64,000 nucleotides of DNA from Mycolicibacter engbaekii (GTDB lineage: Bacteria; Actinomycetota; Actinomycetes; Mycobacteriales; Mycobacteriaceae): the NCBI RefSeq assembly GCF_002101585.1, contig NZ_LQOT01000043.1:1-64000 (forward strand), given 5' to 3'. Position numbers and translations under genes: made by a program. Under the pieces are notes generated by a model that saw only the letters and a list, made by a program, of their open reading frames with translations, was not told the origin of the DNA and did no database searches. Below, piece by piece: positions 1 through 8,130 of this stretch; position 1 is the first letter of the stretch, and the number at the start of each line of letters is the position of its first letter.

Positions 1-453
1 GGGTGGGGGTGCCGGCGGGCCGGGCTCGGCCGGCTCCGGCGCGACCGGGGCCGGCGGGCACAGCGGCGGACAGAACGGGAACCCCGGAACCGGGGTCGGC
101 GCAGGCGGCTCGGTGGGCGGCGGTTCGGCCGGGACCGGTGCCTCGGTGGTGGTGGGTGTGGGTGTCACGGTCTTGGTGATGGTCACCGGCGGCTGCTGCA
201 GCCGGGTGCGCGGCACCCAGGTATAGGCCGGGTCGGGGATGAAGCCCGGCGGCACCACCTGGGGTGCGGGCGGGGGCGCCGGCTCCTCGCGGTAGCTGTC
301 GTAGAGCCACCACACCGCGACGAAGGCGATGATCAGCACCAATGTGGAGGTGCGGACGCGCCCCCCGAACAGGTGCGAGGGCCAGCGCCATCGCCGGCGG
401 TCGGAGTTGTCCGACGGCTGTGGCGCCTCAGCGGGCTGTGCCGCGTCGCTCAT
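1..453 (-). CDS. Proline-rich single-pass membrane protein (Rv3103c-like), 3' end outside window
   Basis: The first 151 codons are present; the C-terminus lies beyond base 1. The protein starts MSDAAQPAEAPQPSD, has a basic stretch (about residues 19-34, rich in Arg and Trp), one hydrophobic segment at about 35-51 (TSTLVLIIAFVAVWWLY), and then an outside tail made mostly of Pro, Ala, Thr and Glu, with TPTPTTTEAP and repeated PP pairs and two Cys near residues 129 and 133 (FCPPLC). The ATG overlaps the stop of the MscS gene in a TGATG, so the two are translationally coupled. The same position downstream of the channel gene is held in M. tuberculosis by the proline-rich membrane protein Rv3103c. 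The function is unknown. An N-in, C-out anchor with a Pro-rich wall-spanning tail is an inference from composition. Confidence 0.8.
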   Translation of the reverse strand, partial: MSDAAQPAEAPQPSDNSDRRRWRWPSHLFGGRVRTSTLVLIIAFVAVWWLYDSYREEPAPPPAPQVVPPGFIPDPAYTWVPRTRLQQPPVTITKTVTPTPTTTEAPVPAEPPPTEPPAPTPVPGFPFCPPLCPPAPVAPEPAEPGPPAPPP

Positions 454-1355
454 CACAGCGCCTCCACCGGTTTGACGTCACCGGCGGTGACGACGCCGGC
501 CGACGCCAGCGCCCGGACCACCTGGATGCGCAACCGCCGGCCCACCTCGAACTGCTTGCCGGGCAGGGTGCGAGCCACCATGCGCAGGTTGACCACACCG
601 AGCTCGATGCTTTCGACCCCCATGATCGACGGTTCGTCCAGCAGCAGGTCCCGCAGCGGGGCGTCGGCCTCGCGGGCGTTCACACACACCTGGTGCAGCA
701 CCTCGTTGACCCGGGTCAGGTCGGCACTGGTGGGTACCGGGATGTCGACGACGGCGCGAGCCCAGTCCTTGGACAGGTTCAGCGACCGGACGATATTGCC
801 GTTGGGAACGGTGAACACCTCCCCGTTGGGGGTGCGCAGCTTGGTCACCCGCAATGTCACGTCCTCGACGGTTCCCAGCGCCTCCACCGATGCCCCGATC
901 ATGCTCAGCTGCACCAGATCGCCGAAGCCGTATTGCTTTTCGGTGATGATGAAGAACCCACTGAGCAGGTCCTGCACCAGTTTCTGGGCGCCGAAGCCGA
1001 TCGCGCCGCCGATCACCGCGGCCGGCCCCACCAGCGACCCGATCGGAATGTCGAGAATGCTGGTGATCTGGACGGCGACCATCACACACAGCAACACCAC
1101 CGAGAGCCAGGAGATCACCGAGGCGACTGCCTGGCGGTGTTTGGAGGCCTCCGACCGCACCAGCGCGTCACTGGCCTGGAATCCCAGCTCCAGCCGCCGG
1201 GTGACGCGATGCGCCGCCCAGTTGATGAACCGGGACGCCAGCACCGCCGCGATCAGCAACAGGACGATCTGCAGGCCCTTGGTCATGACCCACTCGCCGA
1301 TCTGACCGCGCCACAGGTCGTGCCAGCGCAGTCCCGGGGAGAACGCCAAGACCAT
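453..1355 (-). CDS. MscS-family mechanosensitive ion channel (Rv3104c-like)
   Basis: This 300-residue protein has the small-conductance mechanosensitive channel layout. Hydrophobic helices lie at about 27-43, 77-97 and 105-138. The third contains the Gly/Ala-rich pore lining (GPAAVIGGAIGFGAQKLVQD), followed by the beta domain (GFGDLVQLSMIGASVEALGTVEDVTLRVTKL shortened here) with the family signature PNGEVFTVPNGNI, and then an alpha/beta C-terminal vestibule. Such channels open under membrane tension and release solutes on osmotic downshift. The chosen ATG lies 4 bases after the prfB stop; a longer open frame to 1550 runs antisense-like through prfB and is not credible. The gene is co-transcribed with prfB upstream and coupled to the proline-rich protein downstream. 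Confidence 0.85.
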   Translation of the reverse strand: MVLAFSPGLRWHDLWRGQIGEWVMTKGLQIVLLLIAAVLASRFINWAAHRVTRRLELGFQASDALVRSEASKHRQAVASVISWLSVVLLCVMVAVQITSILDIPIGSLVGPAAVIGGAIGFGAQKLVQDLLSGFFIITEKQYGFGDLVQLSMIGASVEALGTVEDVTLRVTKLRTPNGEVFTVPNGNIVRSLNLSKDWARAVVDIPVPTSADLTRVNEVLHQVCVNAREADAPLRDLLLDEPSIMGVESIELGVVNLRMVARTLPGKQFEVGRRLRIQVVRALASAGVVTAGDVKPVEAL

Positions 1356-1359
1356 GCGC

Positions 1360-2475
1360 TCAGTCGCCTTCGGGCCTGTTGCGCCAGCGGATTCCGGCCT
1401 CCAGGAATCCGTCGATGTCACCATCGAGCACCGCGGCGGGATTGCCGACTTCATACTCGGTGCGCAGGTCTTTGACCATCTGGTACGGGTGCAGCACGTA
1501 GGAGCGCATCTGGTTGCCCCACGAGCTGCCCCCGTCACCTTTGAGCGCATCCATCTCGGCGCGCTCCTCGGATCTCTTGCGCTCCATGAGCTTGGCCTGC
1601 AGCACCCGCATCGCCGAAACCTTGTTCTGCAACTGCGACTTCTCGTTCTGGCAGGTGACGACGATTCCGGTGGGGATGTGGGTGAGCCGGACCGCCGAGT
1701 CGGTGGTGTTCACCGACTGTCCGCCGGGCCCGCTGGAGCGGTACACATCGACGCGGACGTCCCCTTCGGGGATGTCGATGTGATCGGTGGTCTCCACCAC
1801 CGGCAGCACCTCGACCTCGGCGAACGACGTCTGCCGGCGGCCCTGGTTGTCGAACGGGCTGATCCGCACCAGCCGGTGGGTGCCCTGCTCCACCGACAGG
1901 GTTCCGTAGGCGAAGGGCGCGTGCACCGCGAAGGTGGTGCTCTTGATCCCGGCCTCTTCGGCATAGGAGGTGTCGAACACCTCGACGCTGTAGTTGTGCT
2001 GCTCGGCCCAGCGGATGTACATCCGCATCAACATCTCGGCCCAGTCCGCGGCATCGACACCGCCCGCACCCGAGCGGATCGTCACCAGCGCCTCGCGCTC
2101 GTCGTACTCGCCGGACAACAGGGTGCGGACCTCCATGGCCTCGACATCGGCGCGCAGCGACGCGAGCTCGGCGTCGGCATCGGCCAGCGCTTCAGCGGCG
2201 GCCGCGCCCTCCTCCTCGGCCGCCAGCTCGTAGAGCACCGGCAGGTCGTCGAGGCGGCGGCGGAGTTCCTCCACGCGGCGCAGCTCTCCCTGAGCGTGGG
2301 ACAACTCGCTGGTCACGCGCTGCGCGCGGGTCTGGTCGTCCCACAGGTTCGGGTCGGACGCCTCGTGCTCAAGCTTTTCGATGCGGCTGCGCAGGCCGTC
2401 GACGTCGACCACCCGCTCCACCGTGGTCATGGTGGTGTCGAGGGCGGCAATCTCAGGCTGGCGGTCTGTTTCCAC
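1360..2475 (-). CDS. prfB: Peptide chain release factor 2 (RF2)
   Basis: A 371-residue class I release factor that recognises UGA/UAA stop codons and triggers peptide release at the ribosome. It shows the RF2 tripeptide anticodon SPF ([14 protein letters not shown]) and the catalytic GGQ loop ([15 protein letters not shown]), after the coiled N-terminal domain ([19 protein letters not shown]). I chose the GTG at 2475 rather than in-frame ATGs upstream because the M. tuberculosis protein begins with the same DRQ-IAALD segment. A TAACCT -10 box also lies 8 bases before this GTG, implying a leaderless mRNA. The reading frame is continuous: there is no internal UGA, so the programmed frameshift that regulates many prfB genes is absent. 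The gene is divergent from fprA. Confidence 0.93.
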   Translation of the reverse strand: METDRQPEIAALDTTMTTVERVVDVDGLRSRIEKLEHEASDPNLWDDQTRAQRVTSELSHAQGELRRVEELRRRLDDLPVLYELAAEEEGAAAAEALADADAELASLRADVEAMEVRTLLSGEYDEREALVTIRSGAGGVDAADWAEMLMRMYIRWAEQHNYSVEVFDTSYAEEAGIKSTTFAVHAPFAYGTLSVEQGTHRLVRISPFDNQGRRQTSFAEVEVLPVVETTDHIDIPEGDVRVDVYRSSGPGGQSVNTTDSAVRLTHIPTGIVVTCQNEKSQLQNKVSAMRVLQAKLMERKRSEERAEMDALKGDGGSSWGNQMRSYVLHPYQMVKDLRTEYEVGNPAAVLDGDIDGFLEAGIRWRNRPEGD

Positions 2476-2483
2476 GTTTATCG

Positions 2484-2489
2484 AGGTTA
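2484..2489 (-). promoter_or_regulatory. Putative -10 box of prfB (leaderless)
   Basis: On the minus strand TAACCT matches the mycobacterial TANNNT -10 consensus. Eight bases (CGATAAAC) separate it from the GTG start of prfB, so transcription would begin at or next to the start codon. There is no Shine-Dalgarno sequence before the GTG, which fits a leaderless transcript. Confidence 0.45.
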
Positions 2490-2572
2490 CCGGCGGCCGT
2501 TGGCACGCGACCTCTAGCATCGGGGTTGCGCGGTGCATGAACGACTTCCGATGAGGAAAGAAGGTTCCAGTG

Positions 2573-4033
2573 ATGCGGCCCTACCACGTCGCGATCGTCG
2601 GCTCCGGCCCGTCCGGCTACTTCGCCGCGGCGGCCCTGCTCAAGCTGGCCGGGGGCGGCGAGGTTGACGTGCGCGTGGACATGCTGGAGATGCTGCCGAC
2701 ACCGTGGGGGCTGGTGCGCTCGGGCGTGGCGCCCGATCACCCGAAGATCAAGTCGATCAGCGCGCAGTTCGAGAAGACCGCCGCCGATCCCCGATTCCGG
2801 TTCTTCGGCAACATCACCGTCGGCGAGCACGTGCAGCCCGAGGAACTGGCCGAACGCTACGACGCGGTGATCTACGCGATCGGTGCGCAGTCGAATCGCC
2901 AACTGGGCATCCCCGGCGAGGACCTGCCCGGCAGCGTCGCCGCGGTGGACTTCGTCGGCTGGTACAACGCGCATCCGCACTTCACCGACCACGCACCCGA
3001 CCTGTCGTGCACCCGCGCCATCGTGGTCGGCAACGGCAACGTGGCGCTGGACGTGGCCCGCATCCTGGTCAGCCAGCCCGACGAGCTTCGCCGCACCGAC
3101 ATCGCCGACCACGCCCTGGATCTGCTCGGTTCGCGCGGCGTGGAAGAGGTGGTGATCGTGGGCCGGCGCGGCCCGCTGCAGGCCACCTTCACCAGCCCGG
3201 AACTGCGCGAACTCGGGCACCTCAAAGGCCTCGACGACGTCGACGTGGTGATCGACCCCGCCGAGTTCGCCGGCATCACCGATGCGGACATCGAAGCGGC
3301 CGGCAAGCATGCCCGGCAGAACTTCAAGGTGCTGCAGACCTATGTCGGGCGCCCGACCCGCCCGGGGCATCGCCGGATCGTGTTCCGGTTCGCCACATCG
3401 CCGATCGAGATCCGCGGCAACGGCCGGGTCGAGGAGATCGTGCTGGGCCGCAATGAGTTGACGACCGACGAGCAGGGCCGGGTCAGCGCGCGCGACACCG
3501 GGGAGCGCGAGGTGCTGCCGGCCCAGCTGGTGGTGCGCTCGGTCGGCTATCGCGGCGTGCCGATGCCGGGGCTGCCGTTCGACGAACGCAGTTGCACCAT
3601 TCCCCACACCGACGGCCGGATCGAAGGCACCAACGATCAATACGTGGTGGGCTGGATCAAGCGCGGACCCTCCGGGGTCATCGGCTCCAACAAGAGCGAC
3701 TCGCAGGCCACCGTCGACACGCTCGCCGCCGACCTGGCCGCCCGCGCGGCGGCGGGTGCTCTGCCCGACCGCGGTGCCGACTACGAGACGACCCTGCAGC
3801 AGTGGCTGCTGTCACGACGGCCGGAGCTGGTCACCGCCGACCACTGGCAGCTGATCGACGCCCACGAGCGATCCACCGGTGAGCCGCATGGCCGGCCCCG
3901 GGTCAAGCTGGCCAGCGTCGACGAGATGCTGCAGATCGCGCACGGGTCCGGCGCCACCGAGTCCTGCCCGGAGTGCGACTGCGCGGGGCCCACGTCGTTG
4001 ACGGTGCCGTTACCGGAGTCGCAGTCGCCGTAG
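2573..4033 (+). CDS. fprA: NADPH-ferredoxin reductase FprA (adrenodoxin-reductase type)
   Basis: A 486-residue FAD/NADP flavoprotein that moves electrons from NADPH to ferredoxins, for example for cytochromes P450. The FAD-binding GSGPSG is at residues 10-15. The adrenodoxin-reductase signature [15 protein letters not shown] follows, then the NADP Rossmann segment [15 protein letters not shown] and [20 protein letters not shown]. The C-terminal part shows [15 protein letters not shown], which closes over the flavin. A GAAAGAAGG Shine-Dalgarno sits before a GTGATG; ATG 2573 has the better spacing, with GTG 2570 as the alternative. The M. tuberculosis enzyme is about 456 residues. The extra length here is a C-terminal tail that includes CPECDC, a cluster of three Cys not needed for the reductase fold. 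Confidence 0.93.
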   Translation: MRPYHVAIVGSGPSGYFAAAALLKLAGGGEVDVRVDMLEMLPTPWGLVRSGVAPDHPKIKSISAQFEKTAADPRFRFFGNITVGEHVQPEELAERYDAVIYAIGAQSNRQLGIPGEDLPGSVAAVDFVGWYNAHPHFTDHAPDLSCTRAIVVGNGNVALDVARILVSQPDELRRTDIADHALDLLGSRGVEEVVIVGRRGPLQATFTSPELRELGHLKGLDDVDVVIDPAEFAGITDADIEAAGKHARQNFKVLQTYVGRPTRPGHRRIVFRFATSPIEIRGNGRVEEIVLGRNELTTDEQGRVSARDTGEREVLPAQLVVRSVGYRGVPMPGLPFDERSCTIPHTDGRIEGTNDQYVVGWIKRGPSGVIGSNKSDSQATVDTLAADLAARAAAGALPDRGADYETTLQQWLLSRRPELVTADHWQLIDAHERSTGEPHGRPRVKLASVDEMLQIAHGSGATESCPECDCAGPTSLTVPLPESQSP

Positions 4034-4041
4034 CGCGAAGG

Positions 4042-4365
4042 TCACTCCCCCGGCGGCCCGGTCATCACCCAGTTGTCCGGATTGCGCGGTGAGTACCTGA
4101 CCGGCAACAGGTCGCCCACGCTCGGCCAGTTGCTGACGTCGACCGCATATCTCTGATAGACCTCGTGCTCGGCCACCGTCGGACCGTGCAGGACACCGGT
4201 GATGGTGACGTACTGCGCACCGGTGGCCTCGGGCCGCGGGCTGACACCGGTGACCAGCACGGTGCCCTCCTGGGCTTCCCCACGCGGCCCCGATCGAAGA
4301 AACCGCGGTGCCAGGAACACCGCCAGAATCGCCACCAGCAACAGCAGTGCCCCGAACTCCCACAT
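4042..4365 (-). CDS. Small membrane-anchored hypothetical protein
   Basis: This 107-residue protein begins with a hydrophobic helix (residues 5-20, [16 protein letters not shown]) and a following basic stop-transfer (RFLRSGPRG). A soluble domain of about 80 residues comes next, with alternating polar and hydrophobic residues, as in a small beta barrel ([27 protein letters not shown], shortened; later [18 protein letters not shown]). The C-terminal part reads like the DUF3592-type segment, in which Y-S-P-x-N-P is followed by a short strand, but I am not certain of the family. It is convergent with fprA (8 bases between stops) and divergent from hisN. No catalytic motif is visible; function unknown. 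Confidence 0.7.
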   Translation of the reverse strand: MWEFGALLLLVAILAVFLAPRFLRSGPRGEAQEGTVLVTGVSPRPEATGAQYVTITGVLHGPTVAEHEVYQRYAVDVSNWPSVGDLLPVRYSPRNPDNWVMTGPPGE

Positions 4366-4388
4366 GCGGCCATGGTAGGACTTTCGCC

Positions 4389-5201
4389 ATGGCGCAGATC
4401 AACGACAATCTCGACTCGCAGCTCCACGAAGACCTCACGCTCGCCCTGGCCCTGGCCGATCGGGCGGACGAAATCACCCTGGCGCGCTTCGGTGCACTCG
4501 ACCTGCGGGTCGACACCAAACCGGATCTGACCCCGGTGACCGACGCCGACCAGGCCGTCGAAACCGCACTGCGCGAGGTGCTGGTGGCGCAGCGCCCGCA
4601 CGACGAGATCCTGGGCGAGGAATTCGGCGGCACCGCCACGTTCACCGGGCGCCAATGGATCATCGACCCCATCGACGGCACCAAGAACTTCGTGCGGGGT
4701 GTGCCGGTGTGGGCCACTCTGATCGCCCTGCTGGAGGACGGCGTGCCGATCCTGGGGGTGGTCAGCGCCCCGGCCTTGCACCGGCGCTGGTGGGCAACCC
4801 GGGGTCAGGGCGCGTTCGGCTCGGTCGCCGGCGCGCCGGCGCGGCGGCTGTCGGTGTCCTCGGTGGCCGAGGTGGGCTCGTCGAGCCTGACGTTCGCCGG
4901 GCTGAACTATTGGGGTCCGCGCGGCCTGCGCGAGCAGTTCCTGGGGCTGACCGAGGCGGTGTGGCGGGCCCGTTCCTACGGCGATTTCTGGGCGTACTGC
5001 CTGGTCGCCGAGGGTGCGGTGGACGCGGCCATCGAGCCGGCGGTGTCGGTGTGGGATCTGGCCGCCGTCGACATCTTGGTGCGCGAGGCGGGCGGCGTGT
5101 TCACCGACCTGTCCGGTAACCCCGGCCCGCACGGCAACTGCGCGGTGGCCGCCAATCCCGCCCTGCACCCGCAGGTGCTGGCGGCGCTCACGCCGCGGTA
5201 G
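4389..5201 (+). CDS. hisN: Histidinol-phosphatase of the inositol-monophosphatase family (HisN)
   Basis: A 270-residue Mg-dependent phosphatase. The two family signatures are intact: DPIDGTKN at residues 93-100 (metal ligands Asp93, Asp96) and [15 protein letters not shown] starting at residue 222. GEEFGG before motif A supplies the metal-binding Glu. The M. tuberculosis orthologue Rv3137 occupies the same place upstream of fadE24-fadE23 and is the histidinol-phosphate phosphatase of histidine synthesis; some databases call it inositol monophosphatase. The ATG at 4389 was chosen over an in-frame upstream start at 4308, which would run through the divergent small membrane gene. Confidence 0.88.
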   Translation: MAQINDNLDSQLHEDLTLALALADRADEITLARFGALDLRVDTKPDLTPVTDADQAVETALREVLVAQRPHDEILGEEFGGTATFTGRQWIIDPIDGTKNFVRGVPVWATLIALLEDGVPILGVVSAPALHRRWWATRGQGAFGSVAGAPARRLSVSSVAEVGSSSLTFAGLNYWGPRGLREQFLGLTEAVWRARSYGDFWAYCLVAEGAVDAAIEPAVSVWDLAAVDILVREAGGVFTDLSGNPGPHGNCAVAANPALHPQVLAALTPR

Positions 5202-5240
5202 CCGCCAGCCGGGGCGGGCGGCCGGCTGCGGACTTCGTCA

Positions 5241-5280
5241 CACCTTACTTACGAGTCACCTTACTTCAGAGTAAGGTGAC
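5241..5280 (+). promoter_or_regulatory. Palindromic operator over the fadE24 promoter
   Basis: GTCACCTTACT (5255-5265) and AGTAAGGTGAC (5270-5280) form a perfect 11-bp inverted repeat with a 4-base spacer. A third half-site copy, CACCTTACTT, lies at 5241-5250, 16 bases before its partner. TAAGGT at 5272-5277 fits a -10 box, so the right arm would cover the RNA polymerase site and binding there should repress. The fadE24 ATG is 35 bases downstream. The half-site is unlike the KstR (AAC..GTT) motif. The regulator is unknown; a TetR-family fatty-acid sensor is the natural guess. Confidence 0.6.
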
Positions 5281-5315
5281 TGCCATCGGCACCTTCCATC
5301 GAGTGAGGCTCTGAC

Positions 5316-6719
5316 ATGACTGATATCGCCCCCGCCCGCAACGGCTCCAAGCCCCGGCTGAACAGTCGCGCCAGCGGCGTCGGTTCGGTCCCGCACAAGC
5401 GGACACCGATCGCGACCGCCCTCTCCCTCGTCACCCCGCTGGTCAGCCGGGAATTCCTGGACCGCTACCGCCTCCGCGAGCCGCTCAACCGCGGCCTGAA
5501 CTACGGCGTGAAGACGGTGTTCTCCGTCGCCGGCGCCTCCACCCGCCAGTTCAAGAAGGTCCAGGGTCTGGGCAAGGCGCCGACCCGGCTCAGTGTCCCC
5601 GCCGGCGGCAAAGGCGCAGACTACTTCGACCTGACCCCCGACGACGATCAGCAGATGATCATCGACACCGTCGAGGAGTTCGCCGCCGAGCTGCTGCGGC
5701 CGGCGGCGCACGATGCCGACGAGGCACTCGACTACCCGCGCGAACTGCTCGGCAAGGCAGCCGAACTGGGCGTCACGGCCATCAACATCCCGGAGGACTT
5801 CGACGGAATCGCCGCGCACCGCTCCGCGGTGACCAACGTGCTGGTCGCCGAGGCGCTGGGGTACGGCGACATGGGCCTGGCGCTGCCGATCCTGGCGCCC
5901 GGCGGGGTGGCCGCGGCGTTGACCCACTGGGGCAGCGCCGATCAGCAGGCCACCTATCTGCCCGAGTTCGCCGGCGAGAACGTCCCGCAGGCCTGCGTCG
6001 CGATCACCGAGCCGCAACCGCTGTTCGACCCGACCAGCCTCAAGACCACCGCGGTGCGCACGCCCAGCGGCTACCGCCTCGACGGCGTGAAGTCATTGGT
6101 GCCCGCCGCCGCCGACGCGGAACTGTTCATCGTGGCGGCCCAGCTGAACGGCAAGCCCGCCTTGTTCCTCGTGGAGTCCTCGACACCGGGCCTGACCGTC
6201 AAGGCAGACCCCAGCATGGGCCTGCGGGCCGCCGCCCTCGGGCAGCTCGAGCTGGACAAGGTGACGGTTCCGCTGAGCGCCCGCCTGGGTGAAGACGCCG
6301 CGACCGATTCCGATTACTCGCAGGCCCTCGCGCTGTCCCGGCTGGGCTGGGCCGCCCTGGCGGTAGGCACCTGCCACGCGGTCCTCGACCACGTCATGCC
6401 CTACATCAAGGAGCGCGAGGCGTTCGGCGAGCCGATCGCCCACCGTCAGTCGGTGGCATTCATGTGCGCCAACATCGCCATCGAGCTCGACGGCCTGCGC
6501 CTGGTGACCTGGCGCGGCGCGTCGCGGTGCGACCAGGGGCTGCCGTTCATCCGGGAAGCCGCACTGGCCAAGCGGCTGGCGACCGACAAGGGCATGCAGA
6601 TCGGCCTCGACGGGGTGCAGCTGCTCGGCGGCCACGGCTACACCAAGGAGCACCCGGTGGAGCGCTGGTACCGCGATCTGCGGGCACTCGGCGTCGCCGA
6701 GGGCGTTCTGGTCATCTGA
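5316..6719 (+). CDS. fadE24: Acyl-CoA dehydrogenase FadE24
   Basis: A 467-residue flavoprotein of the acyl-CoA dehydrogenase fold, orthologous by sequence and position to Rv3139. After an unusual N-terminal extension of about 100 residues come the helical domain (QMIIDTVEEFAAELLRP), the middle beta domain (CVAITEP, SLVPAAADAELFIVAAQ) and the C-terminal helical domain (HYIKEREAFGEPIAHRQS-like segment, QLLGGHGYTKEHPVERWYRD). The C-terminus ends GVAEGVLVI and lacks the usual EGT catalytic glutamate motif, whereas its neighbour FadE23 keeps it. In mycobacteria, paired FadE proteins often form alpha2beta2 complexes with one active subunit, and I infer the same for FadE24-FadE23. It is preceded by the palindromic operator at 5255-5280. 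Confidence 0.9.
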   Translation: MTDIAPARNGSKPRLNSRASGVGSVPHKRTPIATALSLVTPLVSREFLDRYRLREPLNRGLNYGVKTVFSVAGASTRQFKKVQGLGKAPTRLSVPAGGKGADYFDLTPDDDQQMIIDTVEEFAAELLRPAAHDADEALDYPRELLGKAAELGVTAINIPEDFDGIAAHRSAVTNVLVAEALGYGDMGLALPILAPGGVAAALTHWGSADQQATYLPEFAGENVPQACVAITEPQPLFDPTSLKTTAVRTPSGYRLDGVKSLVPAAADAELFIVAAQLNGKPALFLVESSTPGLTVKADPSMGLRAAALGQLELDKVTVPLSARLGEDAATDSDYSQALALSRLGWAALAVGTCHAVLDHVMPYIKEREAFGEPIAHRQSVAFMCANIAIELDGLRLVTWRGASRCDQGLPFIREAALAKRLATDKGMQIGLDGVQLLGGHGYTKEHPVERWYRDLRALGVAEGVLVI

Positions 6720-6768
6720 GCCGCCCACCACACCAAGCAAACTCCGCTGCGAACACGAAAGTCTGATC

Positions 6769-7977
6769 ATGGCAATCAATCTGGAACTGCCCCGCAAGCT
6801 GCAGGAAGTCATCGAGATGACCCATGCCGGGGCGGCCGAGATGCTGCGACCCATCTCGCGCAAGTACGACGCACGTGAGCACGCCTACCCCGTCGAGCTG
6901 GACACTTTGGAAACCCTGTTCGAAGGCGTCTCGGGGGCCGGCGGTAACGCGATGGCCGGCGCTGAGGCCTTCCGGTCCTCCGGCGAGCAGACCGGGAACC
7001 GCAACGGCGCCAACATGGCGGCGCTGTTGCAGGTGCTCGAGATGAGCTGGGGCGACGTCGCGTTGATGCTGTCGGTGCCTTACCAGGGCCTGGGCAATGC
7101 GGCGATCTCCGGCGTGGCGACCGACGAACAGCTCGAGCGCCTGGGCAAGGTGTGGGCCGCGATGGCCATCACCGAGCCCAGCTTCGGCTCCGACTCGGCG
7201 GCGGTGAGCACCACGGCGACCCTGGACGGGGACGAATACGTCATCAACGGCGAGAAGATCTTCGTCACCGCCGGCTCGCGGGCCACCCACATCGTGGTGT
7301 GGGCGACGCTGGATAAGTCGCTGGGCCGCGCGGCGATCAAGTCGTTCATCGTGCCGCGCGAACACCCCGGCGTGATCGTGGAGCGGCTGGAGCACAAGCT
7401 CGGCATCAAGGCCTCCGACACCGCTGTGATCCGGTTCGACAATGCCCGCATCCCCAAGGACAACCTGCTGGGCAGCCCGGAGATCAACACGGAGAAGAGC
7501 TTCTCGGGGGTGATGGAGACCTTCGACAACACCCGCCCGATCGTGGCCGCCATGGCGGTCGGGGTCGCGCGCGCCGCGCTCGAAGAGCTGCGCGCGATGC
7601 TCACCGCCGCCGGCATCGAGATCTCCTACGACAAGCCGGCACACGCCCAAAGCGCCCCGGCCGCGGAATTTCTGCGGATGGAGGCGGACTGGGAGTCGGC
7701 CAACCTGCTGACGCTGCGCTCGGCGTGGCAGGCCGACAACAGCATCCCCAACTCCAAAGAGGCGTCGATGGGCAAGGCCAAAGCCGGCCGGGTCGCCAGC
7801 GACATCACTCTCAAGGCCGTCGAGATGGCCGGCACGCTGGGCTATTCCGAGCAGACCCTGCTGGAGAAGTGGAGCCGCGACTCCAAGATTCTCGACATCT
7901 TCGAAGGCACCCAGCAGATCCAGCTGCTGGTGGTGGCCCGCCGGTTGCTGGGGCTGTCCTCCGCCGAGCTCAAGTAG
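6769..7977 (+). CDS. fadE23: Acyl-CoA dehydrogenase FadE23
   Basis: A 402-residue acyl-CoA dehydrogenase, partner gene of fadE24 (49 bases downstream, same operon). It carries the FAD/substrate signature AITEPSFGSDSAAVSTTA, the strand NGEKIFVTAGSRATH and the C-terminal DIFEGTQQIQLLVVARRLLG, in which the Glu of FEGT is the likely catalytic base. Transcription should stop at the strong hairpin at 7991-8044. The physiological substrate is not known from sequence; the M. tuberculosis pair belongs to the large FadE set for lipid and sterol breakdown. Confidence 0.9.
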   Translation: MAINLELPRKLQEVIEMTHAGAAEMLRPISRKYDAREHAYPVELDTLETLFEGVSGAGGNAMAGAEAFRSSGEQTGNRNGANMAALLQVLEMSWGDVALMLSVPYQGLGNAAISGVATDEQLERLGKVWAAMAITEPSFGSDSAAVSTTATLDGDEYVINGEKIFVTAGSRATHIVVWATLDKSLGRAAIKSFIVPREHPGVIVERLEHKLGIKASDTAVIRFDNARIPKDNLLGSPEINTEKSFSGVMETFDNTRPIVAAMAVGVARAALEELRAMLTAAGIEISYDKPAHAQSAPAAEFLRMEADWESANLLTLRSAWQADNSIPNSKEASMGKAKAGRVASDITLKAVEMAGTLGYSEQTLLEKWSRDSKILDIFEGTQQIQLLVVARRLLGLSSAELK

Positions 7978-7990
7978 CGTTCCTTCGCCG

Positions 7991-8044
7991 AGCAGACACC
8001 AAAGCCCCCTGTAACACCGTTTCCAGGGGGCTTTGGCGTCTGCT
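7991..8044 (+). terminator. Strong hairpin terminator after fadE23
   Basis: AGCAGACACCAAAGCCCCCTG (7991-8011, 21 bases; only its ends matter) is mirrored by the arm at 8024-8044 with a single mismatch and a 12-base loop. The stem is GC-rich, symmetrical on both strands and 14 bases after the fadE23 stop. No U-tract follows, which is common for mycobacterial terminators. It also insulates the next cluster from read-through. Confidence 0.8.
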
Positions 8045-8063
8045 CAGGGCAGGGAACTCCCCC

Positions 8064-8103
8064 TTGCCCCGGCTCAAAAGAAAAAGTAATGTCGCTTTTA
8101 CTT
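8064..8103 (+). promoter_or_regulatory. Promoter and palindrome before the dioxygenase-like cluster
   Basis: TTGCCC (8064-8069) and TAATGT (8087-8092) are spaced by 17 bases, as -35 and -10 elements. An interrupted palindrome AAGTAA-N8-TTACTT spans 8084-8103 and includes the -10. The AT-rich run stands out from the GC-rich surroundings. The TetR gene at 12519 within the cluster is the obvious candidate for binding here. The 5' leader would be about 30 bases. Confidence 0.5.
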
Positions 8104-8130
8104 ATTGAGGCCGATCTCCGGGAGTCGCCC

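Noticed and set aside
1360..2475. Programmed frameshift in prfB
   Set aside because: The frame is continuous through the region where E. coli has an internal UGA.
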